From: WHSW01 sp963705955
GTDB taxonomy: Bacteria > Actinomycetota > Thermoleophilia > Solirubrobacterales > 70-9
DNA: 64,000 nucleotides
Reading direction: 5' to 3'
Assembly (NCBI GenBank): GCA_963705955.1
Contig: CAVPLH010000006.1
Location: 372,001 to 436,000, forward strand
Positions within the stretch are counted from its first letter, which is position 1. Every line of letters begins with the position of its first letter. Below, one piece after another: positions 61,285 through 64,000 of the stretch. The notes beneath the pieces were generated by a model that ran no database searches, had not been told where the DNA came from, and saw only the letters and a program-made list of their open reading frames with translations. The position numbers were made by a program, and so were the translations under genes.

Positions 61285-61707
61285 CTAGGTCGGCAGCGGC
61301 GAGCCCGCGAAGGCGAAGAACCAGACGAGCATCGCGATCGAGGCGACGATCGCGGTGCCGACGAAGACCGCCTCGACCGGGCTCAGCTTGCTCGTCCCCG
61401 GCCGGTAGGGCTCGTCGCGCATGCTGCGCAGCCACGGATGCCGCGCCGGCGCGCGGCGCTCCTCGTCGGCGCCGCGTCCCTGGATCGCGCCGGCGATGAT
61501 CAGCACCACCGTGTAGCTGACGAGGATCCCGACGACCATGATCACCGCGGTCGACGCCTCGACGTGCTGGGCGCCGCGCGAGCTCTGGATCAGCGATCCG
61601 ATCCAGATCCAGAGCAGCGGGACCCCGATCCCGACGATCGCCGCGGCCGCGATCTCGACGAGCACGCGACCGGTCTTGCCCGAGGCACGCCTGACTCGGT
61701 CTCCCAT
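61285..61707 (-). CDS. Small three-TM membrane protein inserted in the division cluster
   Basis: The 140-residue protein has three hydrophobic segments: IAAAAIVGIGVPLLWIWIGS, VIMVVGILVSYTVVLIIAGA and AVFVGTAIVASIAMLVWFFAF, with a basic N-terminus and a central charged loop. ATG 61707 is supported by TACATT 6 bases upstream and by the first helix. No family recognised. It lies in the mraY-murD gap together with the SRPBCC gene, on the opposite strand. Confidence 0.7.
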   Translation of the reverse strand: MGDRVRRASGKTGRVLVEIAAAAIVGIGVPLLWIWIGSLIQSSRGAQHVEASTAVIMVVGILVSYTVVLIIAGAIQGRGADEERRAPARHPWLRSMRDEPYRPGTSKLSPVEAVFVGTAIVASIAMLVWFFAFAGSPLPT

Positions 61708-61782
61708 CCGACGAATGTAGCGTTGCCGGCGGTCGCGCGGGATCCGCAGGGGCGGATCGCGGCGGCGCGAAACTAGCTCCAA

Positions 61783-63150
61783 ATGCCCGTCTCCAGCAAG
61801 CCCCGCCCGCCGTTGCCGCCGAGCCCCTACCTGGTCGTCGGGCTGGCGCGCTCCGGCCAGGCCGCGGCGCGACTGCTCGCCTCGCGCGGGGAGCGGGTGA
61901 TCGGCGTCGATACGGGTCGCCCGCGGGCCGCGGAGAGGCTTACGGCCGACGGCGTCGAAGTTATCCTGGATGTGGACGGGACGGCGAGCGTGGTCGAGGC
62001 CGCAAGCGTGGTCAAGAGCCCCGGCGTCCCCGCCGACGCACCGGCGATCGTCGCCGCCAGGGAGCGCGGGCTGCCGGTGATCGGCGAGCTCGAGCTGGCC
62101 TGGCGGATGCTGCCGAACCGGTTTGTGGGGATCACCGGCACGAACGGCAAGACCACGGTCGCCGAGCTCCTCGGACACGTGTGGCGGACCGCCGGAGAGC
62201 CGGTCGCGGTCGCCGGCAACGTCGGCACCCCGCTCTCCTCGCTGGTCGGAGAGCTCGATCCCGAGACGACGGTCGTCTGCGAGGCGTCGAGCTTCCAGCT
62301 CGAGGACGCCGACGCGTTCGCCCCCGAGTGCGGAGTGCTGCTCAACGTGACCCCCGACCACCTCGACCGACATCACCAGCTCGCCGCCTACCTGTCCGCG
62401 AAGCTCCGTCTCTTCGCCCGCCAGGGAAACGACGACGTCTGCGTCTACAACGGCTCCGACCCGGCGCTGCGCGGCGTCGACCTCGGCGGCTGCGGTCGCC
62501 GGGCCGCGTTCTGCGTCGAGCGCGATGACCGCGAGGACTGCCAGGCGGTGATCGCCGGATCGGTGCTCGAGCTCTGGGGAGAGCCGTTGCTGGAGCTCTC
62601 CGAGCTCGCCCTGATCGGCCCCCACAACGCCGAGAATGCAGCGGCCGCGGCGATTGCCGCGGCGACCCAGGGGATCGACCGCGAGGCGGTCGCCGAGGCG
62701 CTGCGGACCTTCCCCGGCGTACCCCACCGGCTCGAGCGGGTGCGCGAGCGCGACGGCGTCCTCTACGTCAACGACTCGAAGGCGACGAACGTCGCCGCCG
62801 CCGCCGCCGCGCTGCGGTCGTTCGACGGCGGTGTGCGCGCCATCCTCGGCGGGTCGACGAAGGGCGGCGGTTTCGCCGGGCTCGCGGCGGCCGTCGCCGA
62901 ACGCTGCACGGCCTGCTATCTGATCGGCGAGGCCGCGCCGAGCCTCGAGCGCGATCTCGGCCCCGCCTGGGAGGCCGGGGTCGGCCGCCGCCGCTGCGAC
63001 GGGCTCGCCGACGCGGTCGATGCCGCCGCCGCGGACGCGGTCGCCGGCGAGGTCGTGCTGCTCGCCCCGGCGTGCGCCAGCTTCGACTCGTATACCGACT
63101 TCGAACAGCGCGGCGAGCACTTCCGCACCCTGGTCGAGGAGCTCGGGTGA
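61783..63150 (+). CDS. murD: UDP-MurNAc-L-alanine:D-glutamate ligase
   Basis: The 455-residue ligase has YLVVGLARSGQAAARLL, KSPGVPADAP, P-loop GITGTNGKTTVAELLG (about 117-132), LNVTPDHLDRH and the C-terminal VNDSKATNVAAAAAAL. It adds D-glutamate to UDP-MurNAc-L-Ala. It restarts the division cluster after the two inverted genes and is GTGA-coupled to ftsW. Confidence 0.95.
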   Translation: MPVSSKPRPPLPPSPYLVVGLARSGQAAARLLASRGERVIGVDTGRPRAAERLTADGVEVILDVDGTASVVEAASVVKSPGVPADAPAIVAARERGLPVIGELELAWRMLPNRFVGITGTNGKTTVAELLGHVWRTAGEPVAVAGNVGTPLSSLVGELDPETTVVCEASSFQLEDADAFAPECGVLLNVTPDHLDRHHQLAAYLSAKLRLFARQGNDDVCVYNGSDPALRGVDLGGCGRRAAFCVERDDREDCQAVIAGSVLELWGEPLLELSELALIGPHNAENAAAAAIAAATQGIDREAVAEALRTFPGVPHRLERVRERDGVLYVNDSKATNVAAAAAALRSFDGGVRAILGGSTKGGGFAGLAAAVAERCTACYLIGEAAPSLERDLGPAWEAGVGRRRCDGLADAVDAAAADAVAGEVVLLAPACASFDSYTDFEQRGEHFRTLVEELG

Positions 63151-64000
63151 GCGCCGGCAAGGGCACGGCTCAGAAGGGCGCGCCCTCGATCGAGTACTCG
63201 CTGCTGCTCACCGCGACGCTCTGCCTGCTGGCGTTCGGCGCGGTGATGGTCTTCAGCGCCAGCTCGACGACGCAGCTGCTCGGCCAGTCGGGGGACAGCG
63301 CCTACTACCTGAAGCGGACCGTGGTCTTCGCCGTCGTCGGGCTGCTGATCATGCGCTTGCTCTCGGTCCACGGGGTCAAGCTGCTGCGCGCCGTGACACC
63401 CGTCCTGCTCACGGTCGCGTTCGTGCTCTGCTTCGCGGTCCTGCTGCCGGGGGTCGGGATCGAGGCGAACGGGGCGAGCCGCTGGATCGGCGTCGGTTCG
63501 CTGCAGATCCAGCCGTCGGAGCTGATGAAGGTGGCGCTGGTGCTCTACGGGGCCCACCTGCTCGCGACACGGCCGACGATCGTCCGCAGCCTCGGCGAGC
63601 TGATGCCGTATCTCGGCGTCGTCGGCCTCGCCTGCGCGCTGGTCGTCGTCGAGCCCGACCTCGGAACGGCGATGGTGGCGTGCTTCGCGACCGCGGCGAT
63701 GTTGATCGCCGCCGGGGTGAGGATGCGGGACCTCGCGGTCCTCGCCGGCGTGATCGCGGTCGTGATCCTGCTCGCGGTGCTGATCGAGCCCTACCGGATG
63801 GAGCGCCTGACCGGCTTCGTCAACCCGGGCTCGGACCCCGGCGGGGTCGGCTTCCAGGCGATCCAGGCGAAGATCGCGCTCGGCTCCGGCGGGATCTTCG
63901 GCGTCGGCCTCGGCGAGAGCCTCCAGAAGGCCTTCTACCTGCCCGAGGCGCACACCGACATGATCGCGGCGGTGATCGGCGAGGAGCTCGGCTTCCTCGG
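63147..64000 (+). CDS. ftsW: Lipid II polymerase FtsW (SEDS family), 3'-truncated by window edge
   Basis: Starts on a GTG overlapping murD. The 284 visible residues show multiple membrane helices and SEDS motifs: VMVFSASSTTQLL, GASRWIGVGSLQIQPSELMK, VVVEPDLGTAMV, GGVGFQAIQAKIALGSGGIFGVGLGES and FYLPEAHTDMIAAVIGEELG. It polymerises lipid II at the septum with FtsI. The last two helices and the tail lie beyond the window. Confidence 0.95.
   Translation, partial: MSAGKGTAQKGAPSIEYSLLLTATLCLLAFGAVMVFSASSTTQLLGQSGDSAYYLKRTVVFAVVGLLIMRLLSVHGVKLLRAVTPVLLTVAFVLCFAVLLPGVGIEANGASRWIGVGSLQIQPSELMKVALVLYGAHLLATRPTIVRSLGELMPYLGVVGLACALVVVEPDLGTAMVACFATAAMLIAAGVRMRDLAVLAGVIAVVILLAVLIEPYRMERLTGFVNPGSDPGGVGFQAIQAKIALGSGGIFGVGLGESLQKAFYLPEAHTDMIAAVIGEELGFL

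Overview
The window is about 70% G+C, with dense, strongly GC3-biased genes, GTG/TTG starts, many 4-base ATGA/GTGA overlaps and the division/cell-wall cluster order mraZ-rsmH-ftsL-ftsI-murE-murF-mraY-murD-ftsW. This fits a high-GC actinobacterium. I infer the Thermoleophilia (Solirubrobacterales/Gaiellales) from the overall gene content, but nothing here proves it.

Layout. 1-5.9 kb: acyl-ACP thioesterase end, patatin, catalase-like hemoprotein, MFS exporter, TMEM175-type channel, acyl-CoA synthetase. 5.9-6.3 kb: tRNA-Leu(CAG) and tRNA-Glu(CTC). 6.2-21.7 kb: an accessory-looking region of single genes: RTX-repeat protein, SnoaL-like proteins, class V aminotransferase, cupin, VOC protein, an ArsR-phosphatase fusion, SulP transporter, PPK2, oxidoreductase, kinase-like resistance protein, an anti-sigma/antagonist pair, and a diiron protein with its TetR regulator. 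21.7-28.4 kb: a cobalamin riboswitch followed by five overlapping genes: two secreted DUF4430 (transcobalamin C-terminal-like) proteins, an ECF T component, a double ECF ATPase, and an ECF S component fused to an extracellular alpha/alpha-barrel domain. 28.4-33 kb: nitroreductase, GlpD, a degenerate Rho-like protein, DUF192. 33-40.4 kb: a two-component pair and Flp/Tad pilus genes (cpaB, cpaF, tadB, tadC), interrupted by a lipoprotein, a macro-domain protein and a TSUP permease. 40.5-51.9 kb: glucokinase plus a nearly complete pentose-phosphate set (zwf, gnd, pgl, rpiA, tkt, tal, pgi). 52.9-64 kb: the division/cell-wall cluster, with an MraZ operator and two opposite-strand genes inserted between mraY and murD.

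The main candidate for a new system is the riboswitch operon. It combines, in one transcript, the two folds that make up animal transcobalamin/intrinsic factor (an alpha/alpha barrel and a DUF4430 beta domain) with a complete ECF transporter, and the barrel is physically fused to the S subunit. I infer surface capture and import of a corrinoid.

Two window-wide patterns matter for reading the annotation. First, about 15 single-base frame changes break otherwise conserved genes, including essential ftsL, ftsI and pgi. Twelve are +1. They look like residual assembly errors, so I annotated these genes across the break. Second, at least 16 starts have a TANNNT-like hexamer 6-8 bases upstream and no ribosome-binding site between, which is the arrangement of leaderless transcripts.
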